Assembly (NCBI RefSeq): GCF_021603645.1
Contig: NZ_BQHJ01000006.1
Coordinates: 1 to 64,000 of the forward strand
DNA length: 64,000 nt
Direction of reading: 5' to 3'
Source of the DNA: Pseudomonas pseudonitroreducens
GTDB lineage: Bacteria > Pseudomonadota > Gammaproteobacteria > Pseudomonadales > Pseudomonadaceae
Made by a program: the position numbers and the translations under genes. The notes under the pieces are model-generated. The model ran no database searches and was not told the DNA's origin. It saw only the letters and a program-made list of their open reading frames with translations. Shown piece by piece: positions 27,314 to 38,020 of the stretch (positions are counted from its first letter, which is position 1; the number at the start of each line of letters is the position of its first letter).

Positions 27314-28099
27314 TCACTGCTTGGGCGCGACGCTCATGCCGAAGTACTTGTCCGACAGCGCCTTGTAGTCGTCGCTGGCGAGCAGTTTGCCGATGGCCTC
27401 GTCCATCTTCGCCTTCAGCTCGGTATCGCCCTTGCGCATGCCCGCGCCCACGCCACGGCCGAACAGCGGGTCGTACTTCACCTCGCCCTTGTTGACGATG
27501 CCGGCGGCCTGGGCATCCGGCGATTTGACGAAGGACGCCACGGCAATGCCGTCGGCCATCATCAGGTCGATGCGCCCGGCCACCAGGTCGGCGTTCACCG
27601 AGTCCTGGGTGTCGTAGTAGCGCACGTCGGCGATCTTCTCGTAGTACTTCTTCAGGTAGTTGGAGCTGACCGTGGATATCTGTACGCCGATGGCCTTGCC
27701 CTTCAGGCCTTCGGGGCTGATCTGCACGTCCACCGCCTGCGGCGCGGCAACGGCGACCGGGGTGTCGTAGTAGGGACGGCTGAAGGCGATCTGCTTCTCG
27801 CGCTCCTCGGTGATCGACAGCGAGTTGAAGATCACGTCGATCTTCTTCGCCAGCAGCGCCGGGATGATGCCGTCCCAGGCCACTTCGTCGATTTCGCAGG
27901 TTGCCTTCATCTCGGCGCAGACCTTGTGGATCAGGTCCGGCTCGAAGCCGACCCAGCTGCCATCGGGCTGCTTCTGCGAGAACGGCGGATAGGGTTCGGC
28001 GGCCAGGGCGAAGCGGATCGTCTCGGCCTGGGCGCTCGCCACGCCGGCCACCAGCATCGCCGCACCCACCATCAGATTGCACAGACCTTTCTTGTTCAT
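27314..28099 (-). CDS. Amino-acid ABC transporter periplasmic binding protein
   Basis: 261 residues with a signal peptide (MNKKGLCNLMVGAAMLVAGV, cleavage near ASAQA|ETIRF) and the family 3 solute-binding fold: AAEPYPPFSQ, SWVGFEPDLIHKVCAEM, DVIFNSLSITEEREKQIAFS. It resembles lysine/arginine/ornithine-binding proteins. The ATG at 28099 has GGGG about 8 nt upstream. It delivers substrate to the two permeases downstream. It starts 69 bp after the end of the fused ATPase gene. Confidence 0.9.
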   Translation of the reverse strand: MNKKGLCNLMVGAAMLVAGVASAQAETIRFALAAEPYPPFSQKQPDGSWVGFEPDLIHKVCAEMKATCEIDEVAWDGIIPALLAKKIDVIFNSLSITEEREKQIAFSRPYYDTPVAVAAPQAVDVQISPEGLKGKAIGVQISTVSSNYLKKYYEKIADVRYYDTQDSVNADLVAGRIDLMMADGIAVASFVKSPDAQAAGIVNKGEVKYDPLFGRGVGAGMRKGDTELKAKMDEAIGKLLASDDYKALSDKYFGMSVAPKQ

Positions 28100-28168
28100 C
28101 GTGATCCCCTGCATTGTTTTATTTAGTGTTGGGTCACGCTCATCGATGCGCCGACAGCGCGGCATCGG

Positions 28169-30238
28169 TCAGCGATTCTGGTGCGCGTTGACGAACTGCC
28201 GGCAGCGTTCGCTGCGCGGGCGCGAGAACACTTCCTCGGGCGTGCCCTGCTCCTCGATCAGGCCCTTGTGCAGGAACGCCACATGGCTCGACACGTCGCG
28301 GGCGAAGGCCATCTCGTGGGTGACCAGGATCATGGTGCGCCCCTCCTCGGCCAGCGAGCGGATCACCCGCAGCACTTCACCCACCAGCTCCGGGTCCAGC
28401 GCCGAGGTCGGCTCGTCGAACAGCATCACTTTCGGCCGCACAGCCAACGCGCGGGCGATGGCCACGCGTTGCTGCTGGCCACCGGAAAGGAAGGCCGGGT
28501 ATTCGTGGCGTTTCTCCGCCAGGCCGACACGTTCCAGCAACGCCTCGGCGCGCTCGCGGGCCTCGGTCTTGCTCTCGTGGAGGACGAAGGTCGGTGCTTC
28601 GATCAGATTCTCCAGCACGGTGCGGTGCGGCCACAGGTTGAAGCTCTGGAACACCATGCCCAGTTGCGAGCGGATGCGCGTGAGCTGCTTCTGGTCGGCC
28701 ACCTGCGGCTCGCCGTGGCGGTTCTGTGTCAGGCTGATGGTCTCGCCGTTGACGGTGACCGAGCCCTGGTTGGGAATCTCCAGCATGTTGATGCAGCGCA
28801 GCAGGGTGCTCTTGCCCGAGCCGCTGGCGCCGATCAGCGAGATCACCTCGCCTTCGCGGGCCGACAGCGATACGCCCTTGAGCACCTCGAAGTCGCCGAA
28901 GCGCTTGTGGATATCGCGCACTTCGATCACCGGCTTCGCCGTTGACGGACCTGCTTTCTGTAGGAGCGAGCTTGCTCGCGAACCAGCCACATCCGCAGAA
29001 GCATCAGGAGCGTTCGCGAGCAATAACGATGGCGTCCCCCTCGCTCCTACAGTTGATTCGGCACGTGCGGGAAGGGATTCGACGAAGCGGATGATCCGCG
29101 CACAGGCCTCAGCCATGCTCTCGTCGCTCAAGCCGAAGGACAGCCGCACGAAGCCCTCCGCCTGCGGACCGAAGGCCGCCGCGTCGAGCACCGAAACGCC
29201 CGTGGCGTGGAACAGCTGCCAGGAGAAATCCAGCGAGCTGAGGCCGGTGTCGCGCACGTCGACCATGACGAACATCCCGGCCTCGGGCGACAGCACCTTC
29301 AGCCGCGGGCAATCGCTCAACGCGGCGACTACCAGGTCGCGGCGGCGGCGGTAGATCTCGCGCATCGCCGATACCACCTCGTCGTGGCGCTGCACTGCCA
29401 CCAGCGCGGCCTCCTGCACGAAGCCCGGCAGGCCGTAGAACATGTTCAGCGCGAGGTTTTCCAGGTGCCCGACCAGGACCTCGTTGGCGACTATCCAGCC
29501 GGCGCGCCAGCCAGTCATGGCGTGGGACTTCGACAGGCTGCCGATGCTCAGGGTGCGCTCGGCCATGCCGGGTAGCGCGGCGAAGCTCTGGTGCTCGCGT
29601 TCGAAGGTCAGCCCTTCGTAGACCTCGTCCACCACCACCCAGAGGTCGTGAGCCTCGGCCAGTTCGGCGATCGCCAGCAGCTCGTCGCGGTCCAGCACGA
29701 CACCGGTGGGGTTGCTCGGGTTGGCGAGGAATATCGCCTTGGTGCGCGGCGTGATCGCTGTGGCGATATCCGCAGCCAGCGGGCGGAAGCCGTTTTCCGG
29801 GCGGGTCGGCACCCCCACCAGCACGGCACCGGTGGACTTCAGCGTGGCCTCGTAGGTGACGTAGACCGGATCGAAGGTGATGACCTCGTCGCCCGCTTCC
29901 AGTAGGCACATCGCGGCGGCGAACAGGCCGTTCTGCGCGCCGGCGACCACGATGATGTTCTCGGCGGCCACTGTTTGGCCGAATCGCCGCCCATGTAGTT
30001 CGGCAATCGCCTGGCGAAGTGCCGGGCGGCCAGCTACATCACTGTAATGGGTGTCGCCGTCGCGCAAAGCGGAAACGGCGGCATCGGTGATGAAGTCCGG
30101 GGTAGCGAAATCGGGGTCGCCGACGCTGAGCACTATCACGTCGCGGCCGGCTCGCTGGGCAGCGATGGCGGCGTAATGAATGTCCCAGGCGGCAACGCCG
30201 GGTCCGACCATCCTGTCCACAAGCGACGAATAACGCAT
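28169..30238 (-). CDS. Fusion protein: PLP aminotransferase + amino-acid ABC ATPase, joined by a REPIN-coded linker
   Basis: One uninterrupted 689-codon frame. Residues 1 to about 393 are a complete class I/II aminotransferase (NPSNPTG at 173–179, Asp204 and Tyr207, PLP lysine 237 in SLSKSHAMTGWRAG). Residues 437–689 are a complete HisP/GlnQ-type ATPase (Walker A GASGSGKST at 470–478, signature LSGGQQQR, VMLFDEPTSALDPE, THEMAFA). Residues about 396–427 are translated from the REPIN at 28959–29051 (for example SRASSLLQ, which is simply the REP arm). A GTG at 28930 (residue 437) marks where a separate ATPase of 253 residues would begin, but it has no clear ribosome binding site. First gene of the ABC operon. 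It may be a true fusion or two proteins made from one frame. Confidence 0.85.
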   Translation of the reverse strand: MRYSSLVDRMVGPGVAAWDIHYAAIAAQRAGRDVIVLSVGDPDFATPDFITDAAVSALRDGDTHYSDVAGRPALRQAIAELHGRRFGQTVAAENIIVVAGAQNGLFAAAMCLLEAGDEVITFDPVYVTYEATLKSTGAVLVGVPTRPENGFRPLAADIATAITPRTKAIFLANPSNPTGVVLDRDELLAIAELAEAHDLWVVVDEVYEGLTFEREHQSFAALPGMAERTLSIGSLSKSHAMTGWRAGWIVANEVLVGHLENLALNMFYGLPGFVQEAALVAVQRHDEVVSAMREIYRRRRDLVVAALSDCPRLKVLSPEAGMFVMVDVRDTGLSSLDFSWQLFHATGVSVLDAAAFGPQAEGFVRLSFGLSDESMAEACARIIRFVESLPARAESTVGARGTPSLLLANAPDASADVAGSRASSLLQKAGPSTAKPVIEVRDIHKRFGDFEVLKGVSLSAREGEVISLIGASGSGKSTLLRCINMLEIPNQGSVTVNGETISLTQNRHGEPQVADQKQLTRIRSQLGMVFQSFNLWPHRTVLENLIEAPTFVLHESKTEARERAEALLERVGLAEKRHEYPAFLSGGQQQRVAIARALAVRPKVMLFDEPTSALDPELVGEVLRVIRSLAEEGRTMILVTHEMAFARDVSSHVAFLHKGLIEEQGTPEEVFSRPRSERCRQFVNAHQNR
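28959..29051. repeat. REPIN inside a coding sequence, with an enlarged right arm
   Basis: Left arm TGTAGGAGCGAGCTTGCTCG is normal. The right arm GTTCGCGAGCAA...CTCGCTCCTACA is split by TAACGATGGCGTCCCC where the common form has a single G, a net gain of 15 bp. The element is read in frame on the minus strand as a linker between two enzymes. Confidence 0.9.
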
Positions 30239-30439
30239 GCAAGGGCCTCATCCGAATGACGGAATGTCCTGCGGGAGGGTCCGCAGGAGCGTTGGGCCAC
30301 CATAGCCAAGGATGAACGAGTGTTCAACAGCGTTTTCCGACATCAGATATGTCGTTTTCAGACCGTTCACTCCCCTCCCTTCCAATCTTCGGGTGCTGCT
30401 TATCGCAAGTACGACCGACGAACGGAATAACGACATCCA

Positions 30440-30456
30440 CTTAACGGCTTCTTAAC
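30440..30456 (+). promoter_or_regulatory. PmrA-box-like direct repeat upstream of arnB
   Basis: CTTAAC-GGCTT-CTTAAC: two identical hexamers with 5-bp spacing, the layout of the PmrA/BasR half-site pair (YTTAAK-N5-YTTAAK), 62 bp before arnB. The final C differs from the enteric consensus T/G. Confidence 0.65.
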
Positions 30457-30517
30457 GATCTCCCCCGTAGCGTTCTCTCACCCCCTGACAGAGCCGTCGC
30501 GGCCTTTGGAACACCAC

Positions 30518-31657
30518 ATGGAAACGCCCTTCCTCCCCTTCTCGCGCCCCAGCATCGGCGAAGAAGAGATCCAGGCAGTCAACGAAGTCCTGCGCTCGGG
30601 CTGGATCACCACCGGGCCGAAGAACCAGGAACTGGAACAACGCTTCGCCGACTCCATCGGCTGCCGCCATGCCGTGGCACTCTCCTCGGCCACCGGCGGC
30701 ATGCACCTGGCCCTGCTGGCCCTGGGCATCGGCCCAGGCGATGAGGTGATCACCCCGTCGCAGACCTGGGTGTCCACTGCCAACATGATCTGCCTGCTGG
30801 GCGCCACCCCCGTCTTCGTCGATGTCGACCGCGACACCCTGATGACCGACGCCGCACGCATCGAAGCGGCGATCACCCCGCGCACCCGCGCCATCATCCC
30901 GGTGCACTACGCCGGCGCGGCCTGCGACATGGACCCGATCAACGAATTGGCCCTGCGCCATGCGATTCCGGTGATCGAGGATGCTGCCCATGCCGCCGGC
31001 ACCTTCTACCGTGGCCGGCCGGTGGGTCAGCGCGGCACCGCGATCTTCTCCTTCCACGCGATCAAGAACCTGACCTGCGCCGAGGGCGCCATGTTCGTCA
31101 CCGACGACGAGGCCCTGGCCAACCGCGTGCGCACCCTGAAGTTCCACGGCCTGGGCGTCGACGCCTACGACCGCCTGACCCACGGCCGCAAGCCGCAGGC
31201 GCAGGTGGTGGAGCCGGGCTTCAAGTACAACCTCACCGACATCAACGCCGCCATCGCCCTGGTGCAACTGCCCCGGCTCGAAGCGATCAACGCCCGCCGC
31301 GCCGAACTGGCCGCCGGCTACGCCGAGCGCCTGGCACACCTGCCCGTGCAACCGCTGGCGCTGCCGGACTACCCGCAGCAGCACGCCTGGCACCTGTACG
31401 TCCTGCGCATCGACCAGGAGCGCTGCGGCATCGACCGCGATGCCTTCATGCAGGGCCTGCAGCAGCGCGGCATCGGCAGCGGCATCCATTTCATCGGCAG
31501 TCACCTGCACAGCTACTACCGCCAGCGCTACCCGCACGTGCAGTTGCCCAACACCGAATGGAACTCCTCGCGGATCGTCTCCATTCCGCTGTTCCCCGAC
31601 ATGACCCGGGCCGACCAGGACCGCGTGGTCGACGCCATCGAAACCCTGCTCCGGTAA
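30518..31657 (+). CDS. arnB: UDP-4-amino-4-deoxy-L-arabinose aminotransferase ArnB
   Basis: 379 residues, DegT/DnrJ/EryC1 family. N-terminus [18 protein letters not shown] and SGWITTGP are typical; the PLP lysine is in [15 protein letters not shown]. It transaminates UDP-Ara4O to UDP-L-Ara4N using glutamate in the cytoplasm. The ATG at 30518 fits the family, while a TTG four codons earlier is possible. First gene of arnBCADTEF-ugd, which makes 4-amino-arabinose for lipid A and gives resistance to polymyxin and cationic peptides. Confidence 0.96.
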   Translation: METPFLPFSRPSIGEEEIQAVNEVLRSGWITTGPKNQELEQRFADSIGCRHAVALSSATGGMHLALLALGIGPGDEVITPSQTWVSTANMICLLGATPVFVDVDRDTLMTDAARIEAAITPRTRAIIPVHYAGAACDMDPINELALRHAIPVIEDAAHAAGTFYRGRPVGQRGTAIFSFHAIKNLTCAEGAMFVTDDEALANRVRTLKFHGLGVDAYDRLTHGRKPQAQVVEPGFKYNLTDINAAIALVQLPRLEAINARRAELAAGYAERLAHLPVQPLALPDYPQQHAWHLYVLRIDQERCGIDRDAFMQGLQQRGIGSGIHFIGSHLHSYYRQRYPHVQLPNTEWNSSRIVSIPLFPDMTRADQDRVVDAIETLLR

Positions 31658-31664
31658 CGCCACC

Positions 31665-32669
31665 GTGAAAGCCTATCCGATCAACCGTGTGTCCATCGTC
31701 ATCCCGGTGTACAACGAAGAGGCCAGCCTGCCCGAGCTGCTGCGCCGCACCACTGCCGCCTGCGAACAGCTGGGCCGCGACTACGAGATCGTGCTGATCG
31801 ACGACGGCAGTCGCGACAGCTCCGCCGATCTGCTCCAGGAAGCCGCCGAGGCTCCCGGCAGCCATGTGGTGGCGGTGATCCTCAACCGCAACTACGGCCA
31901 GCACGCGGCGATCATGGCCGGTTTCGAGCAGTGCCAGGGCGACCTGGTGATCACCCTCGACGCCGACCTGCAGAACCCGCCGGAAGAAATCCCGCGCCTG
32001 GTGGAAGAAGCCGCCAAGGGCTACGACGTGGTCGGCAGCGTGCGCCAGCAACGCCAGGACTCCGCCCTGCGCCGCTGGCCGTCGAAGCTGATCAACCTCG
32101 CCGTGCAGCGCTCCACCGGCGTGGCGATGAACGACTACGGCTGCATGCTGCGCGCCTACCGCGCGAGCATCGTCAAGGCGATGCTCGCCTGCCGCGAACG
32201 CAGCACCTTCATCCCGATCCTGGCCAACAGCTTCGCCCGCCATACCAGCGAAATCCACGTCGCCCACGCCGAGCGCGAGCACGGCGAGTCGAAGTACGAC
32301 TTCCTGCGCCTGATCAACCTGATGTTCGACCTGGTCACCTGCATGACCACCTCGCCGCTGCGCCTGCTGTCCTTCGTCGGCGGTGGCATGGCGGTGGCCG
32401 GCTTCGCCTTCGCCCTGATGCTGCTGGTGCTGCGCCTGCTGTTCGGCGCCGCCTGGGCCGGCCACGGTGTGTTCGTGCTGTTCGCCGTGCTGTTCATGTT
32501 CACCGGCGTGCAGCTGGTCGGCATGGGCCTGCTCGGCGAGTACCTAGGCCGCATGTACAACGACGTGCGGGCACGCCCGCGCTTCTTCATCGAACGCATC
32601 GTCCGCGCCGACGCGCCGCGTGCCCAGATGTCCACTTCCTCCCCTTCTTTCGAGTCCATCCAGCCATGA
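31665..32669 (+). CDS. arnC: Undecaprenyl-phosphate 4-deoxy-4-formamido-L-arabinose transferase ArnC
   Basis: 334 residues, GTG start. GT2 domain with [15 protein letters not shown] and [13 protein letters not shown], then two C-terminal membrane helices (from about residue 232). It transfers Ara4FN to undecaprenyl phosphate at the inner membrane. Its stop overlaps the arnA start (ATGA). Confidence 0.96.
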   Translation: MKAYPINRVSIVIPVYNEEASLPELLRRTTAACEQLGRDYEIVLIDDGSRDSSADLLQEAAEAPGSHVVAVILNRNYGQHAAIMAGFEQCQGDLVITLDADLQNPPEEIPRLVEEAAKGYDVVGSVRQQRQDSALRRWPSKLINLAVQRSTGVAMNDYGCMLRAYRASIVKAMLACRERSTFIPILANSFARHTSEIHVAHAEREHGESKYDFLRLINLMFDLVTCMTTSPLRLLSFVGGGMAVAGFAFALMLLVLRLLFGAAWAGHGVFVLFAVLFMFTGVQLVGMGLLGEYLGRMYNDVRARPRFFIERIVRADAPRAQMSTSSPSFESIQP

Positions 32670-34687
32670 CCCAGCAGACCATCGTCTTCGCCTATCACGA
32701 CTTCGGCTGCGCCGGCATCGAGGCGCTGCTCGCCGCCGGTTACCAGATCGACGCCGTCTTCACCCACGCCGACGATCCCAAGGAGAATCGCTTCTACGGA
32801 TCGGTAGCCCAGCTCTGCGCACGCCTGGGCATCCCGGTACATGCCCCGGAAGACGTCAACCACCCACTGTGGGTCGCGCGCATCCGCGAACTGCAGCCGC
32901 AATACATCTTCTCCTTCTACTATCGCCACCTGCTCAGCGAAGAGCTGCTGGCCTGCGCCAGCAAGGGCGCCTACAACCTGCACGGTTCGCTGCTGCCGCG
33001 CTACCGCGGCCGCGCCCCGGCCAACTGGGTGCTGGTCAACGGCGAGAGCGAAACCGGCGTGACCCTGCACCGCATGGTCAAGCGCGCCGACGCCGGCGGC
33101 ATCCTCGCCCAGCAAAGCGTCGCCATCGGTCCGGATGACACCGCACTGGTGCTGCACGGCAAGCTGCGCGAAGCCACTCGCGAGCTGCTCGCCTCCGCGC
33201 TGCCGCGCCTGGCTCGCGGTGAGCTGCAGGAAGTCGCCCAGGACGAATCCCGCGCCAGCTACTTCGGTCGCCGCACCCCGGCGGACGGCCAGCTCGACTG
33301 GCAGCGCCCGGCTCGCGAACTGCACAACCTGGTACGCGCCGTGACCCAGCCCTACCCCGGCGCATTCGCCCCGGTGGGCGATCGCAAGCTGATCGTCTGG
33401 AGCTCGCGCGTGGTCGCCGGCAACAACGGCAAGGCGCCTGGTTCGGTGCTAGCGGTCGATCCGCTGCGTATCGCCTGTGGCGAAGACTCGCTGGAAATCC
33501 TCTCCGGCCAGCAGGGCGACAGCGGCCTGTTCCTCGCCGGCCCGCAGCTGGCCCGCGAAATGGGCCTGGTGGATGGCTCGCGCCTGCACGGCGCGACCGG
33601 CAAGCCCAAGCGCAAGACCCGCGTGCTGATCCTCGGGGTCAACGGTTTCATCGGCAACCATCTCTCCGAGCGGCTGCTGCGTGATGGCAACTACGAGGTC
33701 TACGGCCTGGACATCGGCTCCGACGCCATCGAACGCCTGAAGGGCAACCCGGACTTCCACTTCGTCGAAGGCGACATCAGCATCCACACCGAGTGGATCG
33801 AGTACCACATCAAGAAGTGCGACGTGGTCCTGCCGCTGGTGGCCATCGCCACGCCCATCGAATACACCCGCAACCCGCTGCGCGTGTTCGAGCTGGACTT
33901 CGAGGAAAACCTCAAGCTGGTCCGCTACTGCGTGAAGTACAACAAGCGCGTGATCTTCCCGTCCACCTCCGAGGTGTACGGCATGTGCACCGACGCCAAC
34001 TTCGACGAGGACAAGTCCAACCTCATCGTCGGCCCGATCAACAAGCAGCGCTGGATCTACTCGGTCTCCAAGCAGTTGCTCGACCGCGTCATCTGGGCTT
34101 ACGGCCAGAAGGGCCTGAAGTTCACCCTGTTCCGTCCGTTCAACTGGATGGGCCCGCGCCTGGACCGCCTGGATTCGGCACGCATCGGCAGCTCCCGCGC
34201 CATCACCCAGCTGATCCTGCACCTGGTGGAAGGCACGCCAATCCGCCTGGTCGACGGCGGCGAGCAGAAGCGCTGCTTCACCGATGTCGACGACGGCATC
34301 GAGGCGCTGGCGCGGATCATCGATAACGAGGGCAGCCGCTGCGACGGGCAGATCGTCAACATCGGCAACCCGGACAACGAAGCGAGCATCCGCCAGCTGG
34401 GCGAGGAGCTGCTGCGGCAGTTCGAGGCGCACCCGCTGCGCGACCAGTTCCCGCCCTTCGCCGGCTTCCGCGAAGTGGAAAGCCGCAGCTTCTACGGCGA
34501 CGGCTACCAGGACGTGTCGCACCGCAAGCCGAGCATCGAGAATGCCCGGCGCCTGCTGAACTGGCAGCCAAGCGTGGAGCTGGCCGAGACCATCGGCAAG
34601 ACTCTGGACTTCTTCCTCCGTGAGGCCCTGGCCGAACGTGCGGGCGGCCTGCCGCATGCCTTTCCGCTGAAGAAAAGCATCGCCTGA
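32666..34687 (+). CDS. arnA: Bifunctional ArnA: UDP-Ara4N formyltransferase / UDP-glucuronate decarboxylase
   Basis: 673 residues, complete two-domain protein. The N-terminal formyltransferase domain (1 to about 305) carries [15 protein letters not shown] with the catalytic His. The C-terminal dehydrogenase (about 312–673) starts with [19 protein letters not shown] and has PSTSEVYG and a Tyr-x3-Lys in YSVSKQ. It makes UDP-Ara4O and later formylates UDP-Ara4N. The start at 32666 overlaps arnC by 4 bp; the frame is open upstream inside arnC, but only this ATG gives the family N-terminus [15 protein letters not shown]. Confidence 0.96.
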   Translation: MTQQTIVFAYHDFGCAGIEALLAAGYQIDAVFTHADDPKENRFYGSVAQLCARLGIPVHAPEDVNHPLWVARIRELQPQYIFSFYYRHLLSEELLACASKGAYNLHGSLLPRYRGRAPANWVLVNGESETGVTLHRMVKRADAGGILAQQSVAIGPDDTALVLHGKLREATRELLASALPRLARGELQEVAQDESRASYFGRRTPADGQLDWQRPARELHNLVRAVTQPYPGAFAPVGDRKLIVWSSRVVAGNNGKAPGSVLAVDPLRIACGEDSLEILSGQQGDSGLFLAGPQLAREMGLVDGSRLHGATGKPKRKTRVLILGVNGFIGNHLSERLLRDGNYEVYGLDIGSDAIERLKGNPDFHFVEGDISIHTEWIEYHIKKCDVVLPLVAIATPIEYTRNPLRVFELDFEENLKLVRYCVKYNKRVIFPSTSEVYGMCTDANFDEDKSNLIVGPINKQRWIYSVSKQLLDRVIWAYGQKGLKFTLFRPFNWMGPRLDRLDSARIGSSRAITQLILHLVEGTPIRLVDGGEQKRCFTDVDDGIEALARIIDNEGSRCDGQIVNIGNPDNEASIRQLGEELLRQFEAHPLRDQFPPFAGFREVESRSFYGDGYQDVSHRKPSIENARRLLNWQPSVELAETIGKTLDFFLREALAERAGGLPHAFPLKKSIA

Positions 34688-35571
34688 TGAGAGCGGGACT
34701 GCGCATCGACGTCGACACCTACCGCGGCACCCGTGACGGCGTGCCGCGGTTGCTGGACATGCTCGACGAGGCCGAGGTCAAGGCGACCTTCTTCTTCAGC
34801 GTCGGCCCGGACAACATGGGCCGGCATCTGTGGCGCCTGATCCGCCCGCAGTTCCTCTGGAAGATGCTGCGCTCCAACGCCGCCGGCCTCTACGGCTGGG
34901 ACATCCTCCTGGCCGGCACCGCCTGGCCGGGCAAGCCGATCGGTCGCGACCTCGGTCACCTGATGCGGCGCGCCCAGGACGCCGGCCATGAGGTCGGCCT
35001 GCACGCCTGGGACCACCACGGCTGGCAGGCCAATGCCGGCCGCTGGAGAGCTGAGCAGCTGGAACAACAGATCCGTCGTGGCGTCGACACCCTCGCCGAC
35101 ATCCTCGGCAACCCGGTGGAGTGCTCGGCGGTGGCCGGCTGGCGCGCCGACGAGCGCACCGTGGAAGCCAAGGAGCGCTTCGGCTTCCGCTACAACAGCG
35201 ATTGCCGGGGCCGCTCGCTGTTCCGCCCGCGCCTGGCCGACGGCCGTGCGGGCATCCCGCAGATCCCGGTGGACATGCCCACCTTCGACGAGGTCGTTGG
35301 CCCGCAGGTGGCTCCGTCTGCCTTCAACGACTACATCCTTTCCCGCTTCGACATGGACGCCTTGAACGTGTACACCATTCACGCCGAGGTCGAGGGCATT
35401 CTCATGGCCCACGACTTCCGCCGCTTGCTGGCCCAGGCACGGGCCGGCGGCATCCGCTTCGTTCCGCTGGGCCGGCTGCTGCCGGACGACCTGACTGCCC
35501 TGCCCGTCGCCAGCCTGGTGCGCGGCGAACTGGCCGGCCGCGAAGGCTGGCTGGGGGTGCAGCACGCATGA
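34687..35571 (+). CDS. arnD: Polysaccharide deacetylase-family deformylase ArnD
   Basis: 294 residues of the NodB family: [20 protein letters not shown] with the metal Asp, and [15 protein letters not shown] with the metal His pair. It removes the formyl group from undecaprenyl-phosphate-Ara4FN in the periplasmic leaflet stage of the pathway. The start shares one base with the arnA stop (TGATG). Confidence 0.95.
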   Translation: MRAGLRIDVDTYRGTRDGVPRLLDMLDEAEVKATFFFSVGPDNMGRHLWRLIRPQFLWKMLRSNAAGLYGWDILLAGTAWPGKPIGRDLGHLMRRAQDAGHEVGLHAWDHHGWQANAGRWRAEQLEQQIRRGVDTLADILGNPVECSAVAGWRADERTVEAKERFGFRYNSDCRGRSLFRPRLADGRAGIPQIPVDMPTFDEVVGPQVAPSAFNDYILSRFDMDALNVYTIHAEVEGILMAHDFRRLLAQARAGGIRFVPLGRLLPDDLTALPVASLVRGELAGREGWLGVQHA

Positions 35572-37214
35572 AGCGCCTGGCCTACCCGGCACTGCTCGCC
35601 GCCTTCGTCCTGTGCATCCTGCTGCCGATGGCGTTCCACGGCCTGTGGATCCCCGATGAATCGCGCAACGCGCAGATCACCCAGGCCATGCTGCAGAGCG
35701 GCGACTGGGTTTCCCCGCACCTACTCGGCCTGCGCTACTTCGAGAAGCCCACCGGCGGCTACTGGCTGATCGCGGCCAGCCAGGCGGTGTTCGGACAGAA
35801 CCTGTTCGGCGTGCGCTTCGCCTCGGCGCTGGTCACCGCGCTGAGTACCCTGCTGGTGATACTGGTCGCCCGCCGACTGTGGAACGACCCGCGCCGTACC
35901 TGGGCTGCGGGCCTGCTGTACCTGAGCTTCGGACTGATCGCCGGGCAGGCTGGCTACGCCAACCTCGACCCGCAGTTCACCTTCTGCGTGAACCTCAGCA
36001 TCGGCGCCCTGTGGTTCGCCTTCGACGCGACCAGCAGCCGTGGGCGCTTCGCCGCCTGGAGCCTGCTGGGCGCCGCCTGCGCCTTCGGCTTCATGACCAA
36101 GGGCTTCCTTGCCTTCCTGCTGCCGGTGATCGTCGGCCTGCCCTACGCCGTGCTGCAGAAACGCTTCGGCGAGATGCTGCGCTACGGGCCGCTGGCCGTG
36201 CTGGTGGCCGCGCTGGTCTGCGCCCCCTGGGTGCTGATGATCCACGTCCGCGAGCCGGACTTCTGGAACTTCTTCTTCTGGCACGAGCACATCCGCCGTT
36301 TCGCCGGCGACGACGCCCAGCACGGCCGCCCGTTCTGGTTCTTCGTCCCGCTGCTGTTCGCCAGCGCACTACCCTGGGCACTGCTGATCTTCCCGGCCCT
36401 GCGCAACGGACTCAAAGGCTGGCGCGACTCCAGGCTGCTGTTCCTGCTGCTGTGGTTCGCCATGCCCTTCCTGTTCTTCAGCCTGGCCAAGGGCAAACTG
36501 CCGACCTACATCATGCCCTGCTTCGCCCCGCTGGCCCTGCTGATGGCCGACGCCGTCGGGCGTGCCCTGCAGCAGCGCAACCTGCTCGTGCTGAAACTCA
36601 ACGGCGCGCTCAACCTGCTGCTGGGCAGCAGCGCCCTGGCCGGCCTGCTGTTCATGCAGGCCCGCCATCCGCAGTATCACGACGAACTGCCCAGCGTGCT
36701 GATGATCGTCCTGGTCTGCGCCGCCTGGCTGCTGTCCGGCCTGCTGCAACTGCTGCGCCCCAATCGCCTCTGGGCGGCGCCGGCGTTCGCGACCTGGCTG
36801 CTGGTGGCGCTGGTACCCAACGCCATGCCGAACAAGCTGGTCAACAGCAAGATGCCGGACCAGTTCATCGCCGAACACCTCGATCAGCTCCAGGGCGCCC
36901 GCAGCCTGCTGAGCAACGACCTGGGGGCGGCGACCTCGCTGGCCTGGCGCACCCGGCGCAGCGACATCACCCTGTTCAATACCGAGGGCGAGCTGAAGTA
37001 CGGCCTGGCCTACCCCGAAGGTCAGGGCCGCAGCATCGCGCCCAAGGACATACGCGCCTGGATCGACCGCGCCCGTGCCGAGGGCTCCATCGGCGTGGTC
37101 ATGCGGGTCAACGACGACGCCGACGAGAAGGACCTGGCGCTGCTACCCAGCGACGCCATCAGCTACCGGCAGAACCACCTGGTGGTGCTGCTGATTCCGC
37201 AGGCCAGCCCATGA
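35568..37214 (+). CDS. arnT: Lipid A 4-amino-L-arabinose transferase ArnT
   Basis: 548-residue GT-C/PMT-type inner-membrane enzyme with about 12 helices and a C-terminal periplasmic domain. [17 protein letters not shown] in the first periplasmic loop contains the conserved acidic pair, and [13 protein letters not shown] the next loop motif. It transfers L-Ara4N from undecaprenyl phosphate to lipid A phosphates, reducing negative charge. ATGA overlaps at both ends (arnD and arnE). [13 protein letters not shown] is the proper N-terminus. Confidence 0.95.
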   Translation: MKRLAYPALLAAFVLCILLPMAFHGLWIPDESRNAQITQAMLQSGDWVSPHLLGLRYFEKPTGGYWLIAASQAVFGQNLFGVRFASALVTALSTLLVILVARRLWNDPRRTWAAGLLYLSFGLIAGQAGYANLDPQFTFCVNLSIGALWFAFDATSSRGRFAAWSLLGAACAFGFMTKGFLAFLLPVIVGLPYAVLQKRFGEMLRYGPLAVLVAALVCAPWVLMIHVREPDFWNFFFWHEHIRRFAGDDAQHGRPFWFFVPLLFASALPWALLIFPALRNGLKGWRDSRLLFLLLWFAMPFLFFSLAKGKLPTYIMPCFAPLALLMADAVGRALQQRNLLVLKLNGALNLLLGSSALAGLLFMQARHPQYHDELPSVLMIVLVCAAWLLSGLLQLLRPNRLWAAPAFATWLLVALVPNAMPNKLVNSKMPDQFIAEHLDQLQGARSLLSNDLGAATSLAWRTRRSDITLFNTEGELKYGLAYPEGQGRSIAPKDIRAWIDRARAEGSIGVVMRVNDDADEKDLALLPSDAISYRQNHLVVLLIPQASP

Positions 37215-37555
37215 CGGCCCTGCTGCTGGCCTGCGTCTGCCTGCTGACCTGCATGGGCCAGCTGGCGCAGAAATTCGCCGTGGAAAGCTGGCGCGATGCA
37301 CCGCTGGGCATCGCGGCAAAACTCTTCTCGCCCTGGCTGCTGCTGGCCGTCGCCTGCCTGGGCGGCAGCCTGCTGCTCTGGCTGCTGGTGCTGCAGCGCC
37401 TGGACGTGGGCGTCGCCTATCCGATGCTGAGCCTCAACTTCGTCCTGGTGACGCTGCTGGCTGGCCGTCTGTTCGGTGAACGTATCGACGCGCGCCACTG
37501 GTTCGGCGTGGCACTGATCGTCGCCGGCGTCGCCCTGCTGGGGATGCACTCGTGA
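37211..37555 (+). CDS. arnE: Undecaprenyl-phosphate-Ara4N flippase subunit ArnE
   Basis: 114 residues, four predicted helices, small-multidrug-resistance (EamA-like) fold with [20 protein letters not shown]. With ArnF it flips undecaprenyl-phosphate-Ara4N across the inner membrane. Confidence 0.93.
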   Translation: MTALLLACVCLLTCMGQLAQKFAVESWRDAPLGIAAKLFSPWLLLAVACLGGSLLLWLLVLQRLDVGVAYPMLSLNFVLVTLLAGRLFGERIDARHWFGVALIVAGVALLGMHS

Positions 37556-37980
37556 AGCGCGGCATCGCTTTCGCCCTGGGCAGCGTCCTGCTGGTGAGCG
37601 GCGCGCAACTGGGCATGCGCTGGAGCGTGACGCGCCTGCCGTCGCACTGGCCGTTCGACCTGGCGCAACTCCACCTCGCCGCCCTGCTGGCGCTTGGCGG
37701 CGCGGTACTGGCCTATGCGCTGTCGATGCTCTGCTGGCTGCTCGCGCTGAAACACCTGCCGCTGAGCCGCGCCTATTCGTGGCTGAGCCTGAGCTACGCC
37801 CTGGTCTACCTCGGCGCCGCCTTGTTGCCGGGGCTGGGCGAACCCCTGAGCCTGCCGCGCACCCTGGGCGTCGGCCTGGTGATTGCCGGCGTGATCGCGA
37901 TCAACGCACCACGCCGACCTGACAGAACAACCGTCATCAAACCTAGCGACGCTCGCTCCGAGCACGCGCAGTTCGACTGA
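37552..37980 (+). CDS. arnF: Undecaprenyl-phosphate-Ara4N flippase subunit ArnF
   Basis: 142 residues, GTG start overlapping the arnE stop by 4 bp, four helices, with [20 protein letters not shown] typical of the ArnF half. A short hydrophilic tail (HAQFD end) extends past the last helix. Confidence 0.92.
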   Translation: MKRGIAFALGSVLLVSGAQLGMRWSVTRLPSHWPFDLAQLHLAALLALGGAVLAYALSMLCWLLALKHLPLSRAYSWLSLSYALVYLGAALLPGLGEPLSLPRTLGVGLVIAGVIAINAPRRPDRTTVIKPSDARSEHAQFD

Positions 37981-38020
37981 CCTCAATCCCGCTTCGAGTC
38001 CCTTTTCGGGAGAGCACATC

